This document shows positions 16,901 to 22,418 of a stretch of DNA of 28,556 nt, in pieces. The first letter of the stretch is position 1, and each line of letters begins with the position of its first letter. Origin of the DNA: 66-474 sp039923855 (GTDB lineage: Bacteria > Pseudomonadota > Gammaproteobacteria > Xanthomonadales > Rhodanobacteraceae); contig JBDTBW010000081.1 in NCBI GenBank assembly GCA_039923855.1, forward strand, positions 1 to 28,556. Reading direction: 5' to 3'. Made by a program: the position numbers and the translations under genes. The notes beneath the pieces were generated by a model. That model made no database searches and had not been told where the DNA came from. It saw only the letters and a program-made list of their open reading frames with translations.

Positions 16901-17221
16901 GCGTTCCAGATAATCAGGCAGTTGCACCAGCCCGCGCATCAACGCGGTGTAAGCCTCGTTGCGATCGGCGACCTTGTCGTCCAGCAGCGATTGCGCGAGC
17001 TGCTCCATCTCCTCGGTCAACATCGCCGCGCCGTACAACTCGACCATCCGCAACGTGCCTTGCACCTGGTGCAGATACGTGGCGCAGAAGCGCATCAGAC
17101 TTGCATCGGCGGGATCCTCCACGTACGCCTCGAGCGCCTGCCGCGCTTGCAGCAGCGTCTCGTCAATCTGCGGCTTGACCCAGCCCAGCGTGGTGAAGTC
17201 GATGTCGTCTTCGAGTTGCAT
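10943..17221 (-). CDS. chpA: ChpA (PilL-type) hybrid histidine kinase with multiple Hpt domains
   Basis: ChpA is the CheA-like kinase of the type IV pilus chemosensory system; it phosphorylates the response regulators PilG and PilH. The 2092-residue protein has an N-terminal FimL-like/degenerate Hpt region (H51 in YLHQVQGTL), canonical Hpt modules around H725 (FHTLKGSGRL), H906 (AHTLHGAVAM) and H1352 (LHTLKGGARV), a 245-residue Ala/Glu/Arg-rich helical repeat (about 1045-1290), a dimerisation segment, an HATPase domain with N1677 in RNALAHGIES, a CheW domain (about 1810-1940) and a C-terminal receiver with phosphoacceptor D2020 (LLLDIEMPRMDG). P. aeruginosa ChpA is about 2470 residues. I chose ATG 17221 (MQLEDDIDFTTLGWVK) rather than 17299, since homologues start there. 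It lies 86 bp after pilJ. Confidence 0.95.
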   Translation of the reverse strand: MQLEDDIDFTTLGWVKPQIDETLLQARQALEAYVEDPADASLMRFCATYLHQVQGTLRMVELYGAAMLTEEMEQLAQSLLDDKVADRNEAYTALMRGLVQLPDYLERVQAGHKDVPIVLLPLLNELRAGRGEASMSESALFAPNLDRPLPDSAPGARAALPPADLRKRSERIRTHFQTALAAWLLGKGGADFVTLRDALDELGAICATLPARRLWWIAGGVLEACEHGHLGDDNLDAVKHQFGRVDRAIKQLHDDGEASLAGDDTRELVRALLYFIAHATPGPGRGDTIRSAYALDALLPSPEELEHARGSMTGRNRVLLDTVSQALKEDLLRVKEALDIFLRREGGDAAELEPQAETLRRVGDTLGMLGLGVPRRVVGEQREILEAVVSGQRAPEEEILMDVAGALLYVDASLDDHIERLGGAAPAEDAQTGALPRVEARRIVDALMREAGTNLARVKDDIIAFIESPWAHDHVLGVPKLLDEVSGALRMLDLHRPAELLGGIGRFVDNELIADRRIPTAEQMDTLADAMAGVEYYLEAARDAHGGGDKILDGTQRSLESLGYWPLPALRVAPEPTEHAALAAHAAVTQEMPAPVAATEQDLSEVVSIANGATLEDLVVGRSDAPVPRAHELAGLRLAETESTAPPQGEGDGEWIEVEEEVGEAVGDDPGATDFQEAAGIDEDIREVFVEEVGEEIASIRAHLPAWQTNPEDLEALKTVRRSFHTLKGSGRLVGALALGEFSWKVENMLNRVLDRTIVPDVNVQGLMDHALAALPEFHAALQGQGAPRAPTAAIMQTADKLAAGEPARVEDFAQTRKVVRRVRRWLPYPEQVEAIPTDTLVDFADTQAVPVYEHEIAAALPPVDPMLLEILRSEVAQHLSTVRDFLARSSPDAPPVDDALVRAAHTLHGAVAMVDIPVLAAVLTPLETWLKRLRALDVAPLPRGVAALRDTVAYTDHVIAQFDAAVPEIPDATALAERLAALRDALPEASMTAVLGMDEAAHAADENAAEMQGNVVALEETAEVGEPSFEEATPVETYAETPAEAEHIANEQAELERAETARRAEKERIVAEQAEAERVAAEKAEAERVEAERVAAEQAEAERLAAEQAAIEAERHAEQVRAAEAERVAAERTELDRAEAERIEAERVAAEKMEAERAETERLAAEKAEAERLAAEQAAIEAERHAEQVRAAEDERLVTEQAALEAQRLADEERAAAAEKMEAERIAAEQAELERAEAERLAAELAEVQRLEQEKIAAEKAEAEHIEAERVAVERRARAAERAASLAAFPPFPDDSQPDGKLDLPDIDPDLLEIFTQEGGELLDHSDGLLAQLRDTPEERELVAGLQRDLHTLKGGARVAGIAPIGDLGHVMETLLEAIAEGRREVDPLIVESLERGFDRLHDLLQRVIQGRAVAMPVNAIARFEALAAGRVQAQAAAAESETAAPAGAAAPAQATAPETPREKIAPRAAPQFEDEPRAAQEMIRVRSDLLDNLVNYAGEVSIYRSRLEQQVSNFRFNLVELEQTVARLRTQLRALEIETEAQILSRYQRENEGAHGAAFDPLELDRFSNLQQYSRALAESVADLTSIQGILDDQTRQSETLLLQQSRVSSDLQEGLMRTRMVPFESMVPSLRRTLRQAAMDMGKRAQLRVEGAQGEMDRNLLERMKAPFEHMLRNALAHGIESPDTRIAHNKPEEGTVAIQVSREATEVLIRVTDDGAGFDRDAIRAKAVERGLLNPDVQLSDRDLYAFVLETGFSTAESVTQIAGRGVGMDVVANEIKQLGGSLSIDSERGRGSAFNIRLPFTLAVAQAILVRTGETIYAVPMTSIQGVARIGRDELEKRLAAGNPVFGYAGEDYAIHDLSLLLGLPAVHGTDEGQLPLLMIRTGDLRAAVRIDAVVGSREIVVKSVGPQVSSVPGIFGATIMGDGSVMLILDIAPLVRRTVARQESTAQEAAAPPPVAAHEERVQPLIMVVDDSITMRKVTSRVLERNDFEVLTAKDGLDAVEKLIERVPDLMLLDIEMPRMDGYELATHMKNDPRLRDIPIIMITSRTGEKHRQRAFEIGVERYLGKPYNEAELLRNVQEMLEASHV
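13639..13912 (-). repeat. Internal duplication in the chpA Ala/Glu/Arg repeat
   Basis: A 67-bp block is present twice without mismatch, at 13639-13705 and 13846-13912, a spacing of exactly 207 bases (69 codons). It encodes ERLAAEQAAIEAERHAEQVR twice, near residues 1103-1125 and 1172-1194. The flanking region 13351-14085 consists of degenerate copies of an E-A-E-R-x-A-A-E-type unit, a charged single-helix or coiled-coil spacer. The exactness of the copies indicates recent unequal recombination or slippage. Confidence 0.85.
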
Positions 17222-17307
17222 CGTAAATTCCGTCCGCTCCGTGCGGCACATCTTGCGACGGATGCGCGACCAAATGCGCGCACCTTTCCCCGTTTCCAAC
17301 CCGGCTT

Positions 17308-19323
17308 CTATGCGGGCAGCTTGAAGTCCGCCACTGAACGGCGCAGGTCCTGCGCGAGTTGGGCCAGATTGCCGATCGACTCGGCGGTCTGGCTTGCACC
17401 CACGGAAGTCTGCGCGGTGATCTCCTGAATCACGTGCATGGTGGATGTGATGTTGGTCGCCGCCGCGGACTGCTGCTGCGCCGCGGTGGAAATACCCTGA
17501 ATCAAACCGGCCAGATTGCTCGACACCGTTTCGATTTCGCCCAGCGCGGTACCCGCGTCCTCGGCCAGACGCGCGCCGTTGACCACCTCGGTGGTGGTCT
17601 GTTCCATGGAACTCACCGCCTCGTTGGTATCGGATTGAATCGTCTGCACCAGTGTTTCGATGCGCTTGGTGGCGCCGGACGCGCGTTCGGCCAGGCGCTG
17701 CACTTCGTCGGCCACTACCGCGAAACCGCGGCCCGCCTCGCCGGCCGAGGCCGCTTGAATGGCGGCGTTCAAAGCAAGGATGTTGGTCTGCTCGGCGATG
17801 TCGTTGATGAGTTCGACGATCGATCCGATTTCCTGGGACGATTCGCCGAGCCGCTTGATGCGTTTCGACGTCTCCTGGATCTGCTCGCGGATCGAATCCA
17901 TGCCGCTGATCGTCTGCCGCACGATCGCCGCGCCGTTGGACGCGATCTGCACCGAGCGCTGCGCGACCTGCGCGCTGTCGGCGGAGTTCTTCGATACCTG
18001 ATCGATCGACACCGCCATTTCGTTGATCTTGGCGGAAGCCGAGGTGATCTGTTGCGCCTGATGCTGCGCGGCTTCGGCCAGATGTTGCGCGGTGGCCTGG
18101 GTTTCCTGTGCGGCCGCGGAGACCTGCACCGCGGTCTCGTTGATGGTGGTCACCAGAGACCGCAACGCCTCGACCGCGAAGTTGACAGAGTCCGCGATTG
18201 CGCCGGTGATGTCTTCGGTCACCGTCGCCTTCACCGTCAGATCGCCTTCCGCGAGCGAACCCATTTCATCCAGCAGGCGCATGATGGCCTGCTGGTTGCG
18301 TTCATTCAGGCTGCGGCTATCGACCGAACGGCGACGCTCGGTGCGCACAAAATTGAAGGCCAGCAGTACCGCGAGGATCACCGCGAGGACCGCGCACAGC
18401 ACGCCGATCGCGACGTTCGGAAACGCCCAGAAATAGGTCGGCGACTGGCGCACCTTGGTCAGCGTGTCGGCCACGGTCTTGGCCTTGGCCAGCACATCGC
18501 CCGAATCCAGTGACGCCTGGTTGGCGGCATCCTTCACGGTCGCCAACGTCGGCGCGGCGCCGATCAGCTTCTTGACCGGCGCGTCGAGCTGCGACCAGGT
18601 CTTCTGCACGTCGTTCAATATCTGCTTGCCGTTTGGGTCGGCCATGCCGCTGGACAACTGCGAGAGCACGCTGCCGTAGGTCGCCGAATCGCGCGCCAGA
18701 CCGTCGGCCGCGGCGGCCGAGTTTTCGCCGCCCTGCAGCACGTCGCTGACGCGGCGGATCAGGCGGTCGCCCAACACCATCTGCTGCGAAGCGGCGTAGA
18801 TCTGCGCGGACGAGCTGCGTTGCTGCAGGATGTTGACGACCTCGTTGATGCGTGAATTGAGCACCGGCATCTTCTGGGTGAAGGTGTCGGCCTGCGCCGC
18901 CGAATCCAGCACCGTGTCCTTGTTGGCGTCGATCTTGCCCAGGTCGGCATTCAGGCGCATCCAGGATTTGTTGAGAGCGGCCATCGGCCCAGACAGGCCC
19001 AATGCGCTGCCATAAGCCGGCATGCCGGTCGCGGCATCGCCATTGTTGAGATGCCTGACCGCCGCATCGATTTCGCCGCGCGTGCTCTCCAGTTCCTTGA
19101 ACGAGTCGATGTTGCCGGCCGCCGACTCGATCGCGAACTTGGCCACCTGCTGCGAGTCCACCTGTACCTGCGTGGTCAAAGCCGCGGCTTTTCGATCGTC
19201 GCTGTTGCGGCTGTTCAACAAGCCGAAATCCAGACCGGCGATCACGATCGCCAGCACCAAGAGGACGATCAGCCAGGTCTGCGCTGACGTACGTTCCTTG
19301 ACCACACCCGAAGTCGCGCTCAT
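17308..19323 (-). CDS. pilJ: Twitching motility methyl-accepting chemotaxis protein PilJ
   Basis: PilJ is the receptor of the Pil-Chp system, an inner-membrane dimer that signals to ChpA through CheW-like adaptors. Two transmembrane segments, about residues 16-36 and 300-325, bracket a helical periplasmic sensor domain; a HAMP-like segment and a long cytoplasmic coiled coil follow. The signalling hairpin tip is intact (NILALNAAIQAASAGEAGRG and FAVVADEVQRLAERA, about 505-545). Its 671 residues compare with about 682 in P. aeruginosa. GTGAGG at 19331-19336 (minus strand) is a ribosome binding site 7 bases from the ATG. Unusually, a 285-bp structured leader separates it from pilI. Because pilK and a functional ChpB are not present here, methylation of PilJ is doubtful. 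Confidence 0.95.
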   Translation of the reverse strand: MSATSGVVKERTSAQTWLIVLLVLAIVIAGLDFGLLNSRNSDDRKAAALTTQVQVDSQQVAKFAIESAAGNIDSFKELESTRGEIDAAVRHLNNGDAATGMPAYGSALGLSGPMAALNKSWMRLNADLGKIDANKDTVLDSAAQADTFTQKMPVLNSRINEVVNILQQRSSSAQIYAASQQMVLGDRLIRRVSDVLQGGENSAAAADGLARDSATYGSVLSQLSSGMADPNGKQILNDVQKTWSQLDAPVKKLIGAAPTLATVKDAANQASLDSGDVLAKAKTVADTLTKVRQSPTYFWAFPNVAIGVLCAVLAVILAVLLAFNFVRTERRRSVDSRSLNERNQQAIMRLLDEMGSLAEGDLTVKATVTEDITGAIADSVNFAVEALRSLVTTINETAVQVSAAAQETQATAQHLAEAAQHQAQQITSASAKINEMAVSIDQVSKNSADSAQVAQRSVQIASNGAAIVRQTISGMDSIREQIQETSKRIKRLGESSQEIGSIVELINDIAEQTNILALNAAIQAASAGEAGRGFAVVADEVQRLAERASGATKRIETLVQTIQSDTNEAVSSMEQTTTEVVNGARLAEDAGTALGEIETVSSNLAGLIQGISTAAQQQSAAATNITSTMHVIQEITAQTSVGASQTAESIGNLAQLAQDLRRSVADFKLPA

Positions 19324-19608
19324 GTTGATACCTCACCGCTTTCGATAGTCAATTTGTTTGGCGGAGCCGTGGCTCCGATCGGGCTCCGCATCCCACAACC
19401 CCCATCGAATCCCCGCTCAATGGGCTCCGACGATGTTGCTAACCTCGATCATCCTGATCTCGCTAGGCAACCCCGCTCTCGGCGTCCTGCCTCGTGCCTT
19501 CGGTTGAGCATGCGCTGCATTACTTTGCATCGCGTAAACGCTCAACCTCAGCCCCTTTACTCAAGGGGGTAAAAAACCCGGCTTGCGAAGTTTCTCTTCG
19601 CTAGCCAT
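19324..19608 (-). other. Hairpin-rich pilI-pilJ intergenic leader
   Basis: This 285-bp gap holds no convincing gene. From the pilI side it contains an intrinsic-terminator-like hairpin (19571-19606), a stem CCCCTT/AAGGGG around 19552-19568, an 8-bp perfect inverted repeat GGTTGAGC/GCTCAACC (19502-19509 and 19540-19547) enclosing a smaller TGCA hairpin, an imperfect 37-base hairpin GTTGC...GCAAC (19435-19471), and GGAGCC/GGCTCC (19363-19376). GGGCTCCG also occurs twice as a direct repeat (19381 and 19422). Such density suggests a regulatory leader or one or two inserted repeats. No known riboswitch could be matched. Confidence 0.6.
19571..19606 (-). terminator. Rho-independent terminator-like hairpin after pilI
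   Basis: On the minus strand an 11-position stem (GGCTAGCGAAG against CTTCGCAAGCC, a single A-A mismatch, loop AGAAA) is followed by GGG and six T. It begins 2 bases after the pilI stop codon. It should end part of the transcription coming from pilG-pilH-pilI and so lower or uncouple pilJ and chpA expression. Confidence 0.7.
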
Positions 19609-20370
19609 TCAAACCGACGTCTGCTGGAAATCCGCGGCGCGCGTCAGTTCGACCATGCTGAACATGCCAAGGCTTACCGTACCCGAGGCCACGTTTTCCG
19701 TGACGAAACGCGCAAGACGCTCGTCGGATTCCCCTTCGGCATCGACGCGCTGTTCATCGGTCAGATTGCGCTGGCCCAGAACCTCATCGACCAGCAGGCC
19801 GACGCCGCCGCCGCTTTGTTTCACCCACAACACGCGGCTGCGTTCATTAACGTGCGTGCGCTGGTCGAGCAGAAACTGCTTGAGATCCACCACCGCGATC
19901 AGATTGCCGCGCACATTGGCCACCCCGAGCAGCCAATTGCGGGTCGCCGGCACCGGCGTCAACGCCGCAGGCATGGTCAGGATTTCGTTGACCTCGTTGA
20001 TGCTGCTGACGAACTGGCGCTCGCCAACGCGAAAGCCGATGCCGCGCCACAAACCCGGCGCCTCGATCTGTTCGGGCACGCCGGCCACGTGCGCGAGACT
20101 GCGGCGCTCGTAGTCGACCAGCGCCTCGAAGCTGGTGAGCAGCTGCCGGTTTTCGCGGCGGCGCGGAGAAATGATGATGACGCTCGCGGACGTTGCTGCT
20201 TCTTTGTCGTCGCTTCGCCCGGTTGCCGCGGCATTCGCGGGCACCGCCGCCGTATCCCCGGCCTGCGCGGATTGCACATCGGCTCCCGCAACACTATCGC
20301 TGCGCGCAGCCAGCCGCTCGTCCTTGCGAGCGTGGCGCGCGGCGGGTTTCTTCGAGCGTTTCTTTGACAT
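19609..20370 (-). CDS. pilI: CheW-like adaptor PilI with an extended N-terminus
   Basis: PilI couples PilJ to the kinase ChpA. The CheW domain occupies about residues 75-240 of 253, with RGIGFRVGERQFVSSINEVNEIL, TRNWLLGVANVRGNLIAVVDLKQFL and GGGVGLLVDEVLG matching the family. Before it come about 70 residues of basic then Ala-rich low-complexity sequence (MSKKRSKKPAARHARKDE), which the roughly 180-residue Pseudomonas protein lacks. The ATG at 20370 lies 8 bases after the pilH stop; a GTG at 20382 that overlaps the pilH stop is an alternative adding four residues. A terminator-like hairpin directly follows its stop codon. Confidence 0.9.
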   Translation of the reverse strand: MSKKRSKKPAARHARKDERLAARSDSVAGADVQSAQAGDTAAVPANAAATGRSDDKEAATSASVIIISPRRRENRQLLTSFEALVDYERRSLAHVAGVPEQIEAPGLWRGIGFRVGERQFVSSINEVNEILTMPAALTPVPATRNWLLGVANVRGNLIAVVDLKQFLLDQRTHVNERSRVLWVKQSGGGVGLLVDEVLGQRNLTDEQRVDAEGESDERLARFVTENVASGTVSLGMFSMVELTRAADFQQTSV

Positions 20371-20378
20371 CCTCGGGA

Positions 20379-20750
20379 TCACGCGGCGCTTGGCAGAAGT
20401 TTATTGACGTGCGCCAGCAAATCCTTGTCGCTCACCGGCTTGGTCAGAAAATCGCGGGCGCCTTGGCGCAGGCCCCACATCCGGTCGGTCTCCATGGTCT
20501 TGGTGGTGACGATCACCACCGGGATGGAACTGGTCTGCGGATCTTTCGACAACGTGCGCGTGGCCTGAAACCCGTTCATGCCGGGCATGATCACGTCCAT
20601 CAGCACGAGATCGGGATGCTCGCGCCTGGCCGCTGCAATGCCTTCCTCGGCGCTGGCGACCGCGGTGACCTTGTGGCCCGCTTTTTCCAGCGTGCCAGTG
20701 AGCACCTTCACGTCGGTCGGCGAGTCGTCGATGATCAAGATGTGGGCCAT
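20379..20750 (-). CDS. pilH: Response regulator PilH
   Basis: PilH is a single-domain CheY-like regulator of twitching, thought to work with the retraction motor PilT or as a phosphate sink for PilG. The 123 residues form one receiver: acidic pocket IIDDS (residues 6-10), phosphoacceptor D52 in LMDVIMPGMNG, the switch threonine in VVIVTTKT (about 82-83) and K104 in FLTKPVS. It lies 55 bp downstream of pilG and just upstream of pilI. The length is normal and all key residues are present. Confidence 0.95.
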   Translation of the reverse strand: MAHILIIDDSPTDVKVLTGTLEKAGHKVTAVASAEEGIAAARREHPDLVLMDVIMPGMNGFQATRTLSKDPQTSSIPVVIVTTKTMETDRMWGLRQGARDFLTKPVSDKDLLAHVNKLLPSAA

Positions 20751-20805
20751 GCATTCCCCTGCTATTCCCGCATCGCGGCGGTGTAGTGTTGCGGTTGGTT
20801 TCGGA

Positions 20806-21219
20806 TTATCTGGCTTCGACGTGGCGCCGGATCGCGCCGAGCAATTCCTCGCGCGTGAAAGGCTTGGTCAGGTATTGCTCGGAGCCCACGATCCGACCGC
20901 GCGCCTTGTCGAACAGGCCATCCTTGGAGGACAGCATGATCACCGGCGTGCCGCGGAAGCTGTGGTTGTTCTTGATGAGGGCGCAGGTCTGATAGCCGTC
21001 CAGCCGCGGCATCATGATGTCGACGAAAATGATGTCGGGCTTGAGATCGGAAATCTTGGACAGCGCCTCGAAACCGTCGGTGGCGGTCAGCACTTCGGCA
21101 CCTTCCTTCTTCAGGAGGGTCTCCGCGGTGCGGCGTATGGTCTTCGAGTCGTCGATGACCATCACCTTCAAGCCAACGAGGGTGCCGGTTTGGGCGGCAT
21201 TTGTCGCGATATTGTTCAC
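20806..21219 (-). CDS. pilG: Response regulator PilG
   Basis: PilG is the CheY-like regulator that, when phosphorylated by ChpA, promotes pilus extension and, in Pseudomonas, cAMP production. The receiver is intact: VMVIDDSKTIRRTAETLLKK, phosphoacceptor D67 in FVDIMMPRLDG, and the lysine in YLTKPFTREEL. I chose the GTG at 21219 (MNNIATNAAQTG), which gives 137 residues, close to the 135 of P. aeruginosa, and has GGGGAACG just upstream. The frame is open to 21318 and a GTG at 21237 is possible. It is the first gene of the pil-chp transcript, with a strong promoter about 145 bases upstream. Confidence 0.94.
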   Translation of the reverse strand: MNNIATNAAQTGTLVGLKVMVIDDSKTIRRTAETLLKKEGAEVLTATDGFEALSKISDLKPDIIFVDIMMPRLDGYQTCALIKNNHSFRGTPVIMLSSKDGLFDKARGRIVGSEQYLTKPFTREELLGAIRRHVEAR

Positions 21220-21362
21220 GCTTTCGTTCCCCAGCACGGAATAAACCGGCGAGCTGACGATGCAATATGCGTGCCGGGAAATTCTCCACGCCCGCATCGC
21301 CCCGCCGACGGATCGCAACTGCCGACGAAGCCAGACAGGCAGACGCAGACAGCCTGGGGTTC

Positions 21363-21391
21363 GTTAAAGCAGCGTTAAGCCACCTTGTCAA
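21363..21391 (-). promoter_or_regulatory. Promoter of the pilG-pilH-pilI transcript
   Basis: On the minus strand a perfect -35 box TTGACA (21386-21391), a 17-base spacer and TTTAAC (21363-21368, four matches to the -10 consensus) form a sigma-70-type promoter. Transcription would start near 21356, giving an untranslated leader of about 137 bases if pilG starts at 21219. The divergent gshB starts on the other side. Confidence 0.65.
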
Positions 21392-21416
21392 GCCAACAAT
21401 GGGAACGGCGCGATGT

Positions 21417-21428
21417 GCGAATATTCGC
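21417..21428. promoter_or_regulatory. Perfect 12-bp palindrome in the pilG-gshB divergent region
   Basis: GCGAATATTCGC is fully self-complementary, with no spacer. It sits 25 bases upstream of the pilG -35 box and 36 bases before the gshB ATG, so a dimeric regulator bound there could act on either gene. No match to a known operator comes to mind, and a chance palindrome of this length is not excluded. Confidence 0.3.
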
Positions 21429-21464
21429 GCTCGCCACTGTCACCGGAACCAGGGTCCGCTAACC

Positions 21465-22418
21465 ATGACGCAAACCATCGCCGTATTGATGGACCCCATT
21501 GGCGCGATCAAGCCGGCCAAAGACACCACGCTGGCGTTGCTGCTGGAGGCACAACGGCGCGGCAATCGTTTGCTCTACATGGAACAAGGCGATTTATCCG
21601 TGCGCGACGGCGCGGCGTGGGCGAAGCTTGCGCCGTTGACGGTGACGGACGATCCGGACGGCTGGTATACGCTGGATGAAACGTGTTGGCAGCCTTTGGC
21701 GGAGGTCGATCTGGTGCTGCCCCGCAAGGATCCGCCGGTCGACGAGCAATTCCTCTACGACACGCAGGTTCTGGATCTCGCCCAACGCGCGGGCGTGCGC
21801 GTGGTCAATGACCCGCGCGGTTTGCGCGACTTCAACGAAAAATTGGCCGCGCAACTTTTTCCGCAATGCTGCGCGCCGACCCTGGTTGCGCGCGACCGCT
21901 CCGAGCTGCGCCGCTTCGCTACCGAACACGGCGAAATCGTGTTGAAGCCGCTGGACGGCATGGGCGGGCGCGGCATTTTCCGCTCGCGCGGCGACGATCC
22001 CAATCTCAATTCGATCCTGGAAACGCTGGTCGGCGACAACGAGCGTTTCGCGATGGCGCAGAGATATCTGCCGGAAATCACGGCCGGCGACAAACGCATT
22101 TTGTTGGTCAACGGCACGCCTGTGCCTTACGCGTTGGCGCGGATTCCGCAAGGCACGGACTTCCGGGGCAATCTGGCCGCCGGCGGCCGCGGGATCGGCG
22201 TGCCGCTCGGCGATCGCGATCGCTGGATCGCCGCCGAGGTGGGGCCGGAACTGACGCGGCGCGGCATGCTGCTGGTCGGCCTCGATGTGATCGGCGATTA
22301 CCTTACTGAGATCAACGTCACATCCCCGACCTGCGTGCGTGAACTCGACGCGCAATTCGGGCTTAATATCGCCGGCATGTTGTTCGATGCGATCGAAGCG
22401 GAGAAAACCGCGGCGTGA
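21465..22418 (+). CDS. gshB: Glutathione synthetase GshB
   Basis: GshB joins glycine to gamma-glutamylcysteine with ATP, the second step of glutathione synthesis. The 317-residue ATP-grasp enzyme begins with the family pattern IAVLMDPIGAIKPAKDTT and shows the nucleotide loop LKPLDGMGGRGIF, GDKRILLVNG, FRGNLAAGG and the metal-binding LTEINVTSPT. I chose the ATG at 21465; the open frame upstream to 21267 covers the pilG promoter and is not family sequence. It overlaps the next gene by 4 bases (GTGA). The order pilG, gshB, tonB is also found in Pseudomonas. Confidence 0.97.
   Translation: MTQTIAVLMDPIGAIKPAKDTTLALLLEAQRRGNRLLYMEQGDLSVRDGAAWAKLAPLTVTDDPDGWYTLDETCWQPLAEVDLVLPRKDPPVDEQFLYDTQVLDLAQRAGVRVVNDPRGLRDFNEKLAAQLFPQCCAPTLVARDRSELRRFATEHGEIVLKPLDGMGGRGIFRSRGDDPNLNSILETLVGDNERFAMAQRYLPEITAGDKRILLVNGTPVPYALARIPQGTDFRGNLAAGGRGIGVPLGDRDRWIAAEVGPELTRRGMLLVGLDVIGDYLTEINVTSPTCVRELDAQFGLNIAGMLFDAIEAEKTAA

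Noticed and set aside
13109..17428. A 1439-codon open frame on the plus strand, antisense to chpA
   Set aside because: It mirrors the minus-strand codons of a very GC-rich, repetitive gene; its product is His/Arg/Gln/Phe-biased with no recognisable domain, while chpA on the other strand has clear domains throughout.
19324..19560. A c-di-GMP (GEMM-I) riboswitch upstream of pilJ
   Set aside because: AGCGGGGTTGCC and GATGCAAAG on the minus strand recall parts of the GEMM consensus, but the order and spacing of the two conserved loops do not fit.
19354..19572. A 72-codon plus-strand frame in the pilI-pilJ gap
   Set aside because: It runs through several hairpins and has no ribosome binding site or homology that I can see; better explained by repeats or structured leader.
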